Below, in pieces: positions 1-11,600 of a stretch of 26,653 nucleotides of DNA (position 1 is its first letter; every line of letters begins with the position of its first letter). Location: assembly GCA_021161165.1 (NCBI GenBank), contig JAGHBF010000059.1, positions 1 to 26,653 on the forward strand. The letters are read 5' to 3'. The notes under the pieces are model-generated. The model was given only the letters and a program-made list of their open reading frames with translations. It searched no databases and was not told the DNA's origin. Origin of the DNA: Candidatus Aminicenantota bacterium (GTDB lineage: Bacteria; Acidobacteriota; Aminicenantia; S016-38). A program made the translations under genes and the position numbers.

Positions 1-1203
1 ATGGCAAAACCTAAATTTGAAAGGAGCAAGCCCCACCTGAATGTGGGAACGATAGGACATGTGGATCATGGAAAGACTACATTAACGGCGGCAATGACGA
101 AGGTATTAAACAGGAAATTTCCTGACAAAGTTGAGTATAAGGATTTCTGGGACATAGACAAGGCGCCGGAAGAGAAGCAGAGGGGGATAACGATACAGAT
201 AGCGCACGTTGAGTATGAAACAGAGAACCGCCACTATGCACATATTGACTGTCCTGGACATGCTGACTATGTAAAGAACATGATAACAGGGGCGGCACAG
301 ATGGATGGTGCTATACTGGTGGTTTCTGCAGCTGATGGGCCGATGCCTCAGACGAAGGAGCACGTTTTACTTGCTCGTCAGGTAGAAGTTCCCTACATAG
401 TGGTATTTTTGAACAAAGTGGACATGGTGGATGATCCTGAGATTTTGGATTTAGTAGAACTGGAAGTGAGGGAACTACTTAGCAAATATGGATTTCCAGG
501 CGACGAAGTCCCGGTGATAAGGGGTTCTGCGCTAAAGAGTCTGGAATCGGATGGGGATCCCAACGATCCTGTGAACAAGCCGATACTGGATTTATTAGAA
601 GCGATGGACACATACATACCACTGCCGCAGAGGGATGTAGACAAGCCATTTCTTCTTTCGATAGAGGATGTTTTCACCATTCAGGGAAGAGGGACCGTTG
701 TGACAGGAAGGGTAGAGAGGGGAAGGCTTACGCCTGGAGAAGAAGTAGAGATAATAGGATTTGGGACCATAAAGAAGACGGTGGCTACCTCCATAGAAAT
801 GTTCAGGAAAGTATTGGATGAGGCACTTCCCGGGGACAACGTAGGAGTATTGCTGAGGGGAATAGACAAGGATGAAGTAGAGAGGGGTATGGTGCTTGCC
901 AAACCTGGGACGGTGACACCGCACAAGAAGTTCAAAGCAGAAGTTTACATACTTACGAAAGAAGAGGGAGGAAGGCATACACCGTTCTTCAATGGATACA
1001 GGCCTCAGTTTTACTTCCGTACCACCGACGTAACGGGAACGGTGAAGCTGCCCGAGGGAGTTGAGATGGTGATGCCAGGAGACAATGTTAACCTTGAGGT
1101 AGAACTTATCACTCCCATAGCCATGGAGAAGGGGCTGAGGTTTGCAATAAGGGAAGGCGGAAGAACAGTTGGAGCAGGAACAGTAACTGAAATATTGGAG
1201 TAA
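1..1203 (+). CDS. tuf: Elongation factor Tu
   Basis: EF-Tu is the GTPase that delivers aminoacyl-tRNA to the ribosomal A site. The 400-residue product has the full three-domain length. The P-loop GHVDHGKT is at residues 19-26, the switch I threonine in RGITI is Thr64, the switch II motif DCPGH ends at the catalytic His87, and an NKVD guanine-specificity motif follows near residue 138. The beta-barrel domains 2 and 3 follow without gaps, ending in the usual GAGTVTEI tail. The ATG is the first base of the window, so the ribosome binding site, promoter and any upstream fusA/rpsG genes are out of view. The N-terminal sequence [12 protein letters not shown] matches the normal EF-Tu start, so the gene looks complete. 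It heads the tuf-rpmG-trnW-secE-nusG order common in bacteria. Confidence 0.97.
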   Translation: MAKPKFERSKPHLNVGTIGHVDHGKTTLTAAMTKVLNRKFPDKVEYKDFWDIDKAPEEKQRGITIQIAHVEYETENRHYAHIDCPGHADYVKNMITGAAQMDGAILVVSAADGPMPQTKEHVLLARQVEVPYIVVFLNKVDMVDDPEILDLVELEVRELLSKYGFPGDEVPVIRGSALKSLESDGDPNDPVNKPILDLLEAMDTYIPLPQRDVDKPFLLSIEDVFTIQGRGTVVTGRVERGRLTPGEEVEIIGFGTIKKTVATSIEMFRKVLDEALPGDNVGVLLRGIDKDEVERGMVLAKPGTVTPHKKFKAEVYILTKEEGGRHTPFFNGYRPQFYFRTTDVTGTVKLPEGVEMVMPGDNVNLEVELITPIAMEKGLRFAIREGGRTVGAGTVTEILE

Positions 1204-1206
1204 AAA

Positions 1207-1368
1207 ATGGCAAAAGATGTAAGGGTTATAATAACCCTTCAGTGTACGGAGTGTAAGAACAGAAATTACACTACCACAAAGAATAGAAGAAACACTCCTG
1301 ACAGATTGGAGCTTAAGAAGTACTGTCCGGTCTGTAGAAAACATACCATCCATAAGGAGGTAAGATAA
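1207..1368 (+). CDS. rpmG: 50S ribosomal protein L33 (zinc-binding form)
   Basis: This short gene encodes 53 residues beginning [20 protein letters not shown] and ending HTIHKEVR. It is a large-subunit ribosomal protein near the E site. Two CxxC pairs (Cys13/Cys16 and Cys40/Cys43) mark the zinc-ribbon 'C+' form of L33 rather than the cysteine-free form. The ATG lies 3 bases after the tuf stop codon, so the two are surely co-transcribed. The stop is 2 bases before tRNA-Trp. Its identity follows from length, the [19 protein letters not shown] core and the conserved position between tuf and tRNA-Trp/secE. Confidence 0.96.
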   Translation: MAKDVRVIITLQCTECKNRNYTTTKNRRNTPDRLELKKYCPVCRKHTIHKEVR

Positions 1369-1370
1369 GC

Positions 1371-1447
1371 AGGCCAGTAGCTCAATTTGGTAGAGCACCG
1401 GTCTCCAAAATCGGTGGTTGGGGGTTCGAGTCCCTCCTGGCCTGCCA
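1371..1447 (+). tRNA. trnW: tRNA-Trp (anticodon CCA)
   Basis: The cloverleaf folds cleanly by eye. The acceptor stem AGGCCAG (1371-1377) pairs perfectly with CTGGCCT (1437-1443). The D stem is GCTC/GAGC. The anticodon stem CCGGT/ATCGG encloses the loop CTCCAAA with anticodon CCA at 1405-1407. The T arm has the loop TTCGAGT (1425-1431). The discriminator is G1444, followed by a genome-encoded CCA at 1445-1447. A tRNA-Trp gene between rpmG and secE is a widespread bacterial arrangement. It is probably cut from the same polycistronic transcript as its neighbours. Confidence 0.97.
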
Positions 1448-1458
1448 GCCTTTTAGTT

Positions 1459-1737
1459 ATGAAAGACACTGGTAAAAAAAGAAATTTAAACAAGGCTCCC
1501 TCGGGGAAAAATGCTGGATTTCTTAATAAGATTATTACTTTCCCCAGGAGAGCAGGGGAATTTCTCAGGGAGGTTAGAGCAGAACTAAAAAAAGTAACCT
1601 GGCCAACTTCAAAAGAAGTGGTTGGGACTACAATTGTGGTTTTAATTCTGGTTGTATTCTTTTCAATATACCTTTACATCTGGGATGTAATTTTTGCATG
1701 GATTATTGAGGGAATAAGAAGAAGTTTTGGAGGATAA
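1459..1737 (+). CDS. secE: Preprotein translocase subunit SecE
   Basis: SecE is the small clamp subunit of the SecYEG protein-conducting channel in the inner membrane. The ATG at 1459 gives 92 residues: a basic Lys/Arg-rich N terminus, the conserved amphipathic segment FLREVRAELKKVTWPTSKEV (about residues 35-54), and one C-terminal membrane helix (about residues 56-85). The reading frame stays open upstream to 1387, but that part lies inside tRNA-Trp, so 1459 is the credible start. No clear Shine-Dalgarno sequence precedes it. The stop codon directly abuts the nusG ATG. Confidence 0.95.
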   Translation: MKDTGKKRNLNKAPSGKNAGFLNKIITFPRRAGEFLREVRAELKKVTWPTSKEVVGTTIVVLILVVFFSIYLYIWDVIFAWIIEGIRRSFGG

Positions 1738-2283
1738 ATGGGGATGAAATGGTATGTGTTGCATACCTATACAGGGTATGAAGACTTGGTTTCCAATCAG
1801 ATCCGTCAGAGACTGGAAAAGGAGGGTCTGCAGGATAAACTGGGAGAGATAATAATTCCAAAAGAAACAGTTATAGAAATAAAAAATGGTAAAAAACAGA
1901 TAACTTCCAAAAATCCTTATCCAGGATATATTTTTATTCAGCTTGACCTTGATGATGAGGAAGTTGGAGATAAAGTGTGGTTTGTGGTAAGGACCACTCC
2001 GAGAGTAACAGGTTTTCTCGGTACAAGGTCCAAACCAAAACCAGTTACTGAGGATGAAATCGAAAGGATTAAAGGAAGGATGAAGGAAACTAAAGACAAA
2101 CCAAGACATAAGCAAATATTTCAGAAGGGAGATGCGATAAAAATTATAGATGGACCTTTCTATAACTTTACAGGGGTTGTTGAAGAGGTAGATCCTGCAA
2201 AACAGACCCTTAAAGTTATGGTTACGATATTTGGAAGACAAACCCCTGTTGAATTGAATTTTTCTCAGGTGGAAAAGTTATAA
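1738..2283 (+). CDS. nusG: Transcription termination/antitermination protein NusG
   Basis: NusG binds the RNA polymerase clamp, aids processivity and couples to ribosomal protein S10 or Rho. The 181-residue product starts [20 protein letters not shown], the standard NGN domain opening. A linker around residues 110-125 leads to a C-terminal KOW domain with [19 protein letters not shown] near residues 128-146. The length equals ordinary bacterial NusG without extra insertions. GGAGG about 5 bases before 1738 supports this ATG; a second ATG two codons later at 1744 is possible. It sits immediately after secE, as in most bacteria. Confidence 0.97.
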   Translation: MGMKWYVLHTYTGYEDLVSNQIRQRLEKEGLQDKLGEIIIPKETVIEIKNGKKQITSKNPYPGYIFIQLDLDDEEVGDKVWFVVRTTPRVTGFLGTRSKPKPVTEDEIERIKGRMKETKDKPRHKQIFQKGDAIKIIDGPFYNFTGVVEEVDPAKQTLKVMVTIFGRQTPVELNFSQVEKL

Positions 2284-2293
2284 GGAGGATGAA

Positions 2294-2743
2294 ATGGCAG
2301 CGCCAAAGAAGAAAGGTAAAAAAGTTAAAGCAACTTTAAGGCTTCAAATACCTGCTGGTCAGGCTAATCCATCACCACCAGTAGGGCCGGCCCTGGGACA
2401 GCACGGAATAGCAATAATGGAATTTGTTAAGGCGTTTAATGATGCCACTTCCAAGATGGAACCAGGAATGATCATTCCTGTGGAGATTACAGTTTACGAG
2501 GACAGAAGCTTCGATTTTGTATTAAAAACTCCTCCAACTTCCTATTTGATTAAGAAAGCGATAGGTGTTGTGAAGGGGTCGGGTGAGCCTAACAAAAACA
2601 AGGTAGGAAAGTTAACCAAGAAACAGCTTGAGGAAATAGCAAAGGTCAAGATGCCTGACCTGAATTGCGATACCCTGGAAGCTGCCATGAAGATTGTGGC
2701 AGGCACAGCGAGAAGTATGGGTGTGGAGGTAGAAAATGGCTAA
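2294..2743 (+). CDS. rplK: 50S ribosomal protein L11
   Basis: L11 forms the GTPase-associated region together with L10 and L7/L12. The protein has 149 residues. The N-terminal domain contains the proline-rich signature [19 protein letters not shown], and the C-terminal rRNA-binding domain ends in [13 protein letters not shown]. An AAGGAGGA Shine-Dalgarno sequence precedes the ATG. The gene overlaps the rplA start by 8 bases, implying translational coupling. Only 10 bases separate it from nusG, so there is no room for a separate L1-responsive leader here. Confidence 0.97.
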   Translation: MAAPKKKGKKVKATLRLQIPAGQANPSPPVGPALGQHGIAIMEFVKAFNDATSKMEPGMIIPVEITVYEDRSFDFVLKTPPTSYLIKKAIGVVKGSGEPNKNKVGKLTKKQLEEIAKVKMPDLNCDTLEAAMKIVAGTARSMGVEVENG

Positions 2744-3431
2744 GAAAGGGAAAAAATACCTTGAAGCAAAAAGCAAGGTTGAAAATAGACCTTATAGCCT
2801 TCAGGAGGCTGTTCCTCTGGTCAAGGAAGTTAGTTATTCCAAGTTCCCCGGCTCTGTAGAATTATCCATGCGTCTTGGCGTGGACCCTAAAAAAGCAGAC
2901 CAGATGGTTAGAGGGACAGTTGTTCTTCCTCATGGAACTGGGAAGACAAAAAGGGTTCTTGTTATAGCGTCCGGAGAGAAGATAAAAGAAGCAGAAGAGG
3001 CGGGAGCTGATTATGTAGGAGGAGGAGAAGAAATTATAAAGAAAATTCAGGATGGATGGCTTGATTTCGATGCTGTTGTAGCAACACCCGATATGATGAG
3101 GCATGTGGGTAAGCTTGGTAAAATTCTTGGCCCCAGAGGGCTGATGCCATCCCCCAAGACAGGAACCGTTACTTTTGATGTCGCCAAGGCTGTTAAAGAA
3201 ATAAAAGCAGGAAAAGTTGAATTTAAAGTGGACAAAACCGGGAATATTCATGTGATGGTTGGGAAAACAGATTTTACAGACCAGCAACTAATCGACAATA
3301 TTAGGGCAGTTGTAGAGGCGATAATTAGAGCGAAGCCTCCTGCTGCAAAGGGTAAATATATAAAATCCATTTACATAAGCCCTACCATGGGACCTTCTAT
3401 TAAGCTGGACCCCAATGAATTTATGAAGTAG
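2736..3431 (+). CDS. rplA: 50S ribosomal protein L1
   Basis: L1 forms the mobile L1 stalk near the ribosomal E site and in many bacteria represses its own operon. The 231-residue protein has the two-domain L1 layout. The insertion domain includes the conserved segment [20 protein letters not shown] followed by [11 protein letters not shown] (around residues 110-145). The protein ends with [17 protein letters not shown]. The start ATG lies inside the end of rplK. A GGAGGA sequence after the stop serves the next gene. Confidence 0.97.
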   Translation: MAKKGKKYLEAKSKVENRPYSLQEAVPLVKEVSYSKFPGSVELSMRLGVDPKKADQMVRGTVVLPHGTGKTKRVLVIASGEKIKEAEEAGADYVGGGEEIIKKIQDGWLDFDAVVATPDMMRHVGKLGKILGPRGLMPSPKTGTVTFDVAKAVKEIKAGKVEFKVDKTGNIHVMVGKTDFTDQQLIDNIRAVVEAIIRAKPPAAKGKYIKSIYISPTMGPSIKLDPNEFMK

Positions 3432-3440
3432 GAGGATGAA

Positions 3441-3962
3441 ATGAGAAGAGAAGAAAAAATAGAGAAGGCACAGGAACTTAAAGAGCTTTTTGACCAGCAC
3501 AGATATTTTGCGTTTTTTAATTTTACAGGTATAAATGTGGCTCAGATAAACAATCTAAGAAGGAATCTTAGAAAGAGCGGTTCCATAGTAAAGGTTATTA
3601 AAAACAGAATAGCCAAGAAAATTTTGAATGAGACTCCTGCTGCACCTGCAGAGGAATGGCTTACTGGTCCCACCGCTGTTGTATTTATAAAAGATGATGT
3701 GGGAAAGGCTGTAAAAGAGCTATATGAGTTTTCTAAAGAGGCTCCACTTCAATTCAAAGGATTCATTCTTGAAGGACAAAAATTAGGGCCTGAGAAGGCG
3801 GAAGAGCTTTCTAAACTTTCCACCAGGGAGGAACTTATTGCACAGTTTGCAGCTGCCATGGCTGCACCTCTGGTGCAATTTGGAAGGGCGCTTTCAATGC
3901 CCCTTATTATGTTGGGCAACGCCCTTACACAGTTAAAGGATAAAAAGGAAAAAGGAGAATAA
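3441..3962 (+). CDS. rplJ: 50S ribosomal protein L10
   Basis: L10 anchors the L7/L12 dimers to the ribosome to make the stalk. The 173-residue protein begins MRREEKIEKAQELKELFDQH, the usual L10 opening. It contains the rRNA-binding core with LRRNLRKSGSIVKVIKNRIA near residues 37-56 and ends in an alpha-helical L12-binding tail. GGAGGA lies a few bases upstream of the ATG. The gap from rplA is only 9 bases, so the long structured L10 leader known from some bacteria cannot be present immediately upstream. Confidence 0.96.
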   Translation: MRREEKIEKAQELKELFDQHRYFAFFNFTGINVAQINNLRRNLRKSGSIVKVIKNRIAKKILNETPAAPAEEWLTGPTAVVFIKDDVGKAVKELYEFSKEAPLQFKGFILEGQKLGPEKAEELSKLSTREELIAQFAAAMAAPLVQFGRALSMPLIMLGNALTQLKDKKEKGE

Positions 3963-3976
3963 ATAGGAGGTAAAAA

Positions 3977-4363
3977 ATGGCAGAGATAACCAAGGAAGAC
4001 TTCTTTAAACACCTGGATAACCTTACGGTTCTCGAGCTTGTTGAGTATCTTAAGGAATTCGAGGAGCGTTATGGGATTAATCCTATGGCAGTTGCCGCAG
4101 CACCGGTAGCAGCTGCAGCTCCAGGAACAGCGGCAGCGGAGGAGGAAGAAAAGACCTCTTTTGACGTTGTACTAAAGGAAGTTGGTTCCCAGAAGATTAA
4201 GGTCATTAAAGTTGTCAGGGAGATAACAAACCTTGGACTTAAAGAGGCAAAAGCTCTGGTTGAATCAGCACCGGCACCTGTAAAAGAGGGAGTAACAAAG
4301 GAAGAAGCAGAGGCTATTAAGGCAAAATTTGAAGAAGTTGGAGCCACTGTGGAGATAAAATAA
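3977..4363 (+). CDS. rplL: 50S ribosomal protein L7/L12
   Basis: This is the multicopy stalk protein that recruits translational GTPases. It has 128 residues: an N-terminal dimerisation helix pair (about 1-35), an Ala/Pro-rich flexible hinge (about 36-58), and the conserved globular C-terminal domain (from FDVVLKEVG to the GATVEIK end). That domain carries [20 protein letters not shown], the factor-binding face. ATAGGAGGT upstream of the ATG is a strong ribosome binding site. The rpoB start follows after 20 bases. Confidence 0.97.
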   Translation: MAEITKEDFFKHLDNLTVLELVEYLKEFEERYGINPMAVAAAPVAAAAPGTAAAEEEEKTSFDVVLKEVGSQKIKVIKVVREITNLGLKEAKALVESAPAPVKEGVTKEEAEAIKAKFEEVGATVEIK

Positions 4364-4383
4364 GGGTGTATTAAAGGTTAGAT

Positions 4384-7300
4384 ATGGAGGAAAAGGGACT
4401 TTATAGAGAGAGGAAGGATTTCTCTAAAATTAAGGTTTTTCTGGACATCCCTGACCTTATAAAAGTTCAGAAGGAGTCCTATTCCCAATTTCTCCAGATG
4501 GAGCTCCTTCCTGAGGAAAGGAAGGATGTTGGACTTCAGGGAGCGTTTAAATCTGTATTTCCTGTTTCAGACCAGAAGGGAAATGTAAAGATATTCTTTG
4601 ATAGTTATAGGATAGGGGAATGGAGTTGCAGCTGTGGTAGGTTGAAGGGGGTGGAGTACTCCAGACCTGTATGTAAAGTCTGTGGTGCTCTTTTTCCCCC
4701 TGGCACAGTGCCGGGACCCGAAACAGTATGTCCCAATTGCGGAGCAATAGGTTCTGCAGAGAAGAAGGTGTGTTCACACTGTGGCGATACCGTAAAACTG
4801 AGGATTCTTCACAATCCAGAAGAGTGTAAGGAAAAGGGATATACTTACAGCGCTCCTATTTATGTAAAGTTCAAAATTGCCATCTACGAAAAGGAGAAAG
4901 GGAAGAGGGAAAAGAGGATAAGGGAAATAAAAGAAGGAGAAGTTTACTTCGGCGAAATTCCTTTGATGACTGACAATGGAACCTTCGTCATAAATGGTAC
5001 AGAGAGGGTTATAGTAAGTCAGCTGCAACGTTCTTCTGGAGTTTACTTTGTTGAAAGAAAAAAGGAAAGGGGTATTATAACTGCTGAAATAGTACCGGAT
5101 AGAGGCGAGAGGGTGGAGATAAAGTATGACCCCAAGGGGATACTTTATGCCTACATTTCTAAAAAAAGAATTCCTGTAACTACCTTCCTCAGAGCCCTTG
5201 GCCTTTCAAATACATCTGAGATTATCAGGAAATTCTACACTACTTACAAGTTAATACCAAGAAATGGGAAAATTTACTGGAAGGTTGATGAATCCCTCAT
5301 AGGTAAAAAGCTGGGAGAGGATCTGGTAGATAAGGATGGAGAGCTAATAGGACCCAAGGGTGCCTCAATAAGCTCTGAAATGATAGAAAGGGCAAAAAGG
5401 CATGGTATAGAAGAAATTCTCCTGGCTGATGAAGAATTGGAAGATGCTTTCCTTGCGGACGATATTGAAATAGGGGAAGACAAAGAGGGTAAAAAGGGAA
5501 AAATTTTGGTAAATACTCCTCTTGATGAAGGACATTTTGCCCTTCTTACAAAATTGGGTAAACCCTTTGAGGTATTCTTCCCCCATAAGGATGAACTTGA
5601 CCATTTAATTTCCACTACCCTTACGAAGGATAAGTCATTTGACAGAGTTAGTGCTTTCATTGAAATCTTCAAAAGACTCCGTCCCGGGGAAACCACTACA
5701 AAGGAAAGTGCCAAGGCGTATTTCCGTTCCCTTTTCCTTGATCCCCAGAGATTTCATTTTCAGAGAGTTGGTAAATACAAGGTAAACATCAGGCTTGGAC
5801 TTAATTCTCCCCTTGATGATCCGCTTCTCAGTCTTGAAGATTACGTAGCAATAATTAAGTATCTGCTTAAGCTACGCCAGAGGAGGGGGCGCTGGGATTC
5901 CAATTACTATCTTGACGATATTGACAGTCTTGCAAATAGAAGGGTAAGGCCTGTAGGAGAGCAGGTAGAAAATGCCTTTCGTATGGGATTGAAAAGAATG
6001 GAAAGGACACTTGTAGATAAACTCACCACCTTTCCTGATCCGCTACAGATGACTCCAGCAGATGTTGTTACTCCCAGACCGGCGATGGCATACCTTATGG
6101 ACTACTTTACCACCTCTCAGCTTTCCCAGTTTATGGACCAGACTAATCCTTTGAGTGAAATAACCCACAAGAGAAGGCTCTCTGCTCTTGGCCCTGGAGG
6201 ACTGAAGAGGAAGACCTCTGGCTTTGAGGTGAGAGACGTCCATTCTTCACATTACGGGAGAATATGCCCGATAGAAACACCAGAAGGACAAAACATAGGA
6301 CTTATAGTTTCTCTTACGACCTATGCACGGGTTAATGAATATGGATTTATTGAAACGCCTTATAGAAAGGTGGAAAACGGAAGGATTGTAAATTACTATA
6401 AAATAATTCATCCCGGCGATTCCAGGTTTAAAGTTGGAGATAGAGTAAAAGAGGAAGAACTTGTAAAAGAAGTAGAGAAGCTCAAAAAACAGAAGAAAAA
6501 TCCACCGAAATTTGTTCCATATCTTTTCTATCTGACTGTCTGGGAGGAAAGAAAATATAACATAGCACAGGCAAACGTAAGAATAAATGAAAAGGGAGAA
6601 CTTCTCGATGAATATGTAAGTGGGAGAAAACAGGGTGAATTTAAGCTTATAAGGAGGAAAGAAGTAGATTTTGTTGACCTCGCACCTGTTCAGGTAGTTT
6701 CGGTAGCTGCATCTCTTATTCCGTTCCTGGAACACGATGATGCTAACCGAGCTCTTATGGGTTCTAACATGCAACGCCAGGCAGTGCCTCTAATAAAACC
6801 CGAAGCTCCTTTAGTTGGAACAGGAATGGAAAAAGTCGTTGCAAGGGACTCTGGTGCCACTGTAATTGCCAGAAGGAGTGGAGTCGTAGAGCACGTTGAT
6901 GGAGAAAGAATTATAATCAGGGTTACAGGAGAAGAGCTTAATAAGCATGATATTGGTGCAGATCTTTATCTGTTGAGGAAATACAAGAGGTCTAATTCGA
7001 AAACAACAATAAATCAAAAACCGATAGTTAAAAAGGGACAGTATGTGAGAAAGGGACAGGTTATAGCCGATGGGCCTTCAACAGATCTTGGAGAACTGGC
7101 CCTGGGTAGAAATGTTCTTGTGGCTTTTATGTCCTGGAGAGGGTACAACTACGAAGACGCTATAGTTATAAGTGAAAGGCTGGTAAAAGAGGACGTTTAC
7201 ACTTCCATACATATAGAGGAATTTACTGTAGAAGCAAGAGATACAAAACTCGGTCCAGAAGAGTTCACACGGGAAATTCCAGAAGTGCCTGAATCAAAAC

Positions 7301-8685
7301 TTAGAAATCTTGATGAAGCAGGGATAGTCAGAATAGGAACAAAGGTCAAGCCAGGAGATATTCTTGTAGGAAAAGTTGCTCCCAAAGAAGAAACACAGCT
7401 AACACCAGAGGAAAAGCTGATCATAGCCATATTTGGTGAAAGGGCCCTTGATAAAAAGGATGAGTCATTAAGGTGTCCACCTGGAACTGAAGGTGTTGTT
7501 ATAGATGTAAAACTGTTTACAAGAAGAGGAGGAGAAAAAGACGAGAGGGCGAAAGCTCTTGAGGAGATGGAAATTGCCAAGCTAAGAAAGAACCATGAGG
7601 ACGAGGTTCGCATTCTTCAAATGGAGAAAGAACGCAGAATTAAGGAAATAATTAAGGGAGAAGAAATACAGGCTAACCTTGTGGACGCAACCACTAACAA
7701 AGTATTGCTCAAAAAGGGCACTATACTTGACGGAGAAATACTTGAAAAACTGCCTTTCCATTACATTAAGAAATTAAAACTCAAACCTAACCCAGAGAGG
7801 GATAGGCTTATTGAAGATATAGAAGAAAAAGTCGCAAGACAGATAAGAGGCTTAAAAGAAAAGCTTGAAGAGAAAATAAAACTAATAAAAGCAGGTGAAG
7901 ACCTTCCTGCTGGAGTGAGAAAGGTAGCAAAAGTTTACATAGCTTCTAAGAGAAAAATACAGATTGGCGATAAAATGTCAGGAAGGCATGGGAATAAAGG
8001 TGTTGTAGCCATAATTCTTCCTGAAGAGGATATGCCTTTCCTTCCTGATGGCACTCCTGTTGATGTTGTTCTTAACCCTCTTGGAGTTCCTTCCCGTATG
8101 AATGTTGGACAGATACTGGAAACACATCTCGGATGGGCTGCAAAAGCCCTCGGAATTCATGTAGCCAGCCCTGTTTTTGACGGAGCTTCAGAGAAAGAGA
8201 TAAAGAGCCTTCTTGAAGAAGCTGGGCTTCCTCCCAGTGGAAAAGTAAAGCTCAGAGATGGAAGAACAGGAGAAGAGTTCATGGAAGAGGCTACCGTAGG
8301 ATATATGTACATGATGAAATTAAATCACCTTGTTGATGACAAAATTCATGCTCGTTCTACAGGTCCTTATGCATTGGTTACCCGTCAGCCACTTGGTGGA
8401 AAGGCCAGGTTTGGAGGGCAGAGACTTGGAGAAATGGAAGTCTGGGCGCTGGAAGCTTATGGAGCAGCCTTTGCTCTTCATGAGATGTTAACTGCTAAAT
8501 CCGACGATGTAAAGGGAAGAGAAAAGCTTTACGAAGGTATCATAAATGGAAAACTCACATTTACGCCGGGACTCCCATCCTCGGTAAACGTGATAGTAAG
8601 GGAGCTTCAGGCCCTGGGAATAGATGTGGACCTTCTCTCTCTCAGAAAGAGAAGAAGGAAAAGAAGATTTGATATAAAGATTTAA
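4384..8685 (+). CDS. rpoB: DNA-directed RNA polymerase subunit beta, with cysteine-rich insertion
   Basis: This is the catalytic beta subunit, 1433 residues, longer than E. coli beta. Standard landmarks are present: [19 protein letters not shown] near residue 200, the rifampicin-pocket motif [20 protein letters not shown] beginning around residue 578 with a sensitive-type consensus, the [12 protein letters not shown] block, [12 protein letters not shown], and the C-terminal switch region. An SI1-like insertion follows about residue 295. The odd part is residues 80-143, between SYRIGE and [13 protein letters not shown]: a cysteine-rich segment with Cys82, 84, 97, 100, 116, 119, 130 and 133, four pairs that look like two zinc ribbons. 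Ordinary bacterial beta has no such module here. The frame is uninterrupted and both flanks align to standard beta. No obvious extra promoter separates it from rplL. Confidence 0.98.
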   Translation: MEEKGLYRERKDFSKIKVFLDIPDLIKVQKESYSQFLQMELLPEERKDVGLQGAFKSVFPVSDQKGNVKIFFDSYRIGEWSCSCGRLKGVEYSRPVCKVCGALFPPGTVPGPETVCPNCGAIGSAEKKVCSHCGDTVKLRILHNPEECKEKGYTYSAPIYVKFKIAIYEKEKGKREKRIREIKEGEVYFGEIPLMTDNGTFVINGTERVIVSQLQRSSGVYFVERKKERGIITAEIVPDRGERVEIKYDPKGILYAYISKKRIPVTTFLRALGLSNTSEIIRKFYTTYKLIPRNGKIYWKVDESLIGKKLGEDLVDKDGELIGPKGASISSEMIERAKRHGIEEILLADEELEDAFLADDIEIGEDKEGKKGKILVNTPLDEGHFALLTKLGKPFEVFFPHKDELDHLISTTLTKDKSFDRVSAFIEIFKRLRPGETTTKESAKAYFRSLFLDPQRFHFQRVGKYKVNIRLGLNSPLDDPLLSLEDYVAIIKYLLKLRQRRGRWDSNYYLDDIDSLANRRVRPVGEQVENAFRMGLKRMERTLVDKLTTFPDPLQMTPADVVTPRPAMAYLMDYFTTSQLSQFMDQTNPLSEITHKRRLSALGPGGLKRKTSGFEVRDVHSSHYGRICPIETPEGQNIGLIVSLTTYARVNEYGFIETPYRKVENGRIVNYYKIIHPGDSRFKVGDRVKEEELVKEVEKLKKQKKNPPKFVPYLFYLTVWEERKYNIAQANVRINEKGELLDEYVSGRKQGEFKLIRRKEVDFVDLAPVQVVSVAASLIPFLEHDDANRALMGSNMQRQAVPLIKPEAPLVGTGMEKVVARDSGATVIARRSGVVEHVDGERIIIRVTGEELNKHDIGADLYLLRKYKRSNSKTTINQKPIVKKGQYVRKGQVIADGPSTDLGELALGRNVLVAFMSWRGYNYEDAIVISERLVKEDVYTSIHIEEFTVEARDTKLGPEEFTREIPEVPESKLRNLDEAGIVRIGTKVKPGDILVGKVAPKEETQLTPEEKLIIAIFGERALDKKDESLRCPPGTEGVVIDVKLFTRRGGEKDERAKALEEMEIAKLRKNHEDEVRILQMEKERRIKEIIKGEEIQANLVDATTNKVLLKKGTILDGEILEKLPFHYIKKLKLKPNPERDRLIEDIEEKVARQIRGLKEKLEEKIKLIKAGEDLPAGVRKVAKVYIASKRKIQIGDKMSGRHGNKGVVAIILPEEDMPFLPDGTPVDVVLNPLGVPSRMNVGQILETHLGWAAKALGIHVASPVFDGASEKEIKSLLEEAGLPPSGKVKLRDGRTGEEFMEEATVGYMYMMKLNHLVDDKIHARSTGPYALVTRQPLGGKARFGGQRLGEMEVWALEAYGAAFALHEMLTAKSDDVKGREKLYEGIINGKLTFTPGLPSSVNVIVRELQALGIDVDLLSLRKRRRKRRFDIKI

Positions 8686-8698
8686 TGGGAGGAGGGGT

Positions 8699-11600
8699 AT
8701 GAAAAAGGGCTTAATGCTTAGGGATATGACCATAATGGACTTTGATGCCATGAAGATAAGGTTGGCATCACCTGAGGATATAAGAAATTGGTCTTATGGA
8801 GAAGTAAAAAAGCCTGAGACCATAAATTATAGAACTCATAAACCTGAAAGGGACGGACTTTTCTGCGCTAGAATATTCGGGCCCATTCAGGATTATCAAT
8901 GTTTGTGCGGCAAATACAAGAAGAAAAAATACAAGGGAACAATCTGTGAAAAATGCGGTGTTGAAGTTACCGTTAAAGAGGTAAGAAGAGAGAGACTTGG
9001 ACACATTGAACTCGCTGCTCCTGTAGCCCACATATGGTACTACAAAGGTCCTCCAAGCAGGATTGGCTTGGTTCTTGATATTCCCGGCAAGGAAATTGAA
9101 AGAATAGTTGTCTATGATAAGTATGTAGTCCTTGACCCTGGCGATCCAAAAATCACGGGTCTTAAATACAAGCAGACTCTTACTGAAGAGGAACTTGAAT
9201 CCGTAACTCAAAAGGTTATTGAATCCGGAGGAGACCCAAATTCTTTCAGAGTGGGTATGGGAGCAGAAGCTCTCAAGGAGCTACTCGAAGCAGTAGATAT
9301 AGACGAAGAAGTTGAAAAGCTCCGTGAAGCAATGCTTAAGGAAAAGAATCAGCAGAAGCTAAAGAAAATATCCAAGAGACTTGCCCTTTTCAAAGGTTTT
9401 AAAGAGAGCGGGGTAAGGCCTGAATGGATGATAATGACTGTTATTCCAGTCCTTCCTCCTGACCTGAGGCCTCTCGTGAAATTGGATGGCGGAAGATTCG
9501 GAAATGCAGACCTTAACGAACTTTACAAGAGGGTCATAAACAGGAACAACAGGCTCAAAAAGATGATAGAAGCCAATTCTCCAGAACTAATACTCAGGAA
9601 TGAAAAAAGACTTCTTCAGCAGGCTGTGGATGCACTTTTTGATAATTCAAAACTTGCAAAACCTCAGACAAACCAGCATAGAAAGCCATTTAAGTCTCTC
9701 AGCGATAACCTCAGAGGTAAACAGGGAAGATTCCGTCAGAACCTTCTTGGTAAAAGGGTCGATTTCTCAGGAAGATCTGTCATAGTGGTGGGTCCCGAGC
9801 TCAAACTTCACCAGGCAGGCCTGCCCAAGAAGATGGCTCTTGAGCTTTTCAAACCTTTTATAGCACATAAACTTGAAAAGGACGGTCTTGTTACAACTGT
9901 TAAAGTTGCAGAAGAATGGATAGAACAGGAAAGACCCGAAGTCTGGGACGCCCTTGATGAAGTAATAAGAGAACATCCGATTCTTTTAAACAGGGCGCCT
10001 ACACTACACAGACTTGGAATTCAGGCGTTTGAACCTGTTCTTATAGAAGGTAAGGCTATCAGAATTCATCCTCTGGTTTGTCCTGCTTTTAATGCCGATT
10101 TTGACGGAGACCAGATGGCAGTTCATGTTCCTATTTCAATGGAAGCACAGGCTGAATCACTCCTTCTCATGCTTTCTTCAAGAAACATTCTTTCTCCTGC
10201 TCATGGTAAGCCTCTTACTACACCAACGCAGGACATGGTTTTGGGAATTGCGTACCTTACCATGGAACGTCCCGGTGTTAAAGGGACAGGGAAAAGCTTT
10301 AACTCTAAGGAAGAAGTTATTCTTGCATATAGCCTTGGGAAGGTTCATCTGAACGCCTCAATTTATCTTCGTTATACAGGGGAGCTTCTGGATCTTACAG
10401 CGAATGTGGGAGATGACCAGGATGTTATAAATACAAGGTTACAGAATGTGAATAACCAGCTCATTCAGACAACAGTTGGAAGGGTTATATTTAACGATTA
10501 TCTTTCAGAGGGCATTCCATACATAAACGGATTTATGAAGAAGAAAGGGATTGCAAACCTTATAAACTATACATACCTTCGCTTCGGACTCGATAAGACC
10601 GTGGATCTTCTTGACAGACTAAAGGAAATAGGATTTCACTATTCCACAATAAGCGGTGTTTCCATTGGAATTGATGATATGGTGGTCCCATCAGAAAAGG
10701 AGAAGCTGGTAGCAAAGGCTCACAAAGAGGTTATGAAGATAGAAAAGGAATACATGGAGGGACTAATAACCAAGGGGGAAAGATTAAATAAACTTTCCGA
10801 TGTCTGGCACGAAGTTACTGAAAAAATAAGAAATAGAATGTTTGAAACCATGGCAAAGCAGAGCGAAAAGGGGACTATAAATCCTCTATTTCTCATGTCT
10901 GAGACAGGAGCGAGGGGCAGTAAAGACCAGATCAGTCAGCTTGCTGGTATAAGAGGACTGATGGCAAAACCCTCAGGTGAAATTATAGAAACTCCCATCA
11001 CCAGTAATTTCCGTGAGGGTCTCTCTGTTGCTCAGTATTTCATATCAACTCACGGAGCAAGAAAGGGAATGGCAGATACAGCTTTGAAAACTTCTAAGTC
11101 TGGATACCTCACAAGAAGAATTGTTGATGTGGCACAGGATGTAACCATAACAATGGAGGATTGTGGAACCATCGAAGGTCTTGAACTTACAGATATAGAG
11201 GAAAACGGGAAAGTGATAGAACCTCTTGAGGACAGGATTATAGGAAGAATCTCTATGGAAGATGTTAAGGACCCCGAAACAGGAGAAATAATTGTAAAGG
11301 CTGGAGATGAGATAGACGAAATAAAGGCAAGAAGGATAATTGATGCAGGAATAGAAAGAGTTAAAGTTAGAGCTGTACTTACCTGCCAGGCGGAGCACGG
11401 TATATGCCAGAAGTGCTATGGAAGAAGTATGGCCACGGGAGGTCTTGTAGAGCTTGGAGAAGCTGTGGGTATAATTGCCGCTCAATCTATTGGTGAACCG
11501 GGTACACAGCTGACCATGAGAACCCGTCATACCGGCGGGATAGCAATGAGAGGAGAAGGCCAGAATAGACATGTTGCTAAAATAGACGGAACCGTTAAGT

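Noticed and set aside
595..1398. 267-codon minus-strand open frame across tuf and rpmG
   Set aside because: It lies antisense to tuf, rpmG and tRNA-Trp, and its protein looks like composition noise with many aromatic and Ser runs.
1387..1458. N-terminal extension of secE
   Set aside because: These codons are the tRNA-Trp sequence; the SecE protein starts naturally at 1459.
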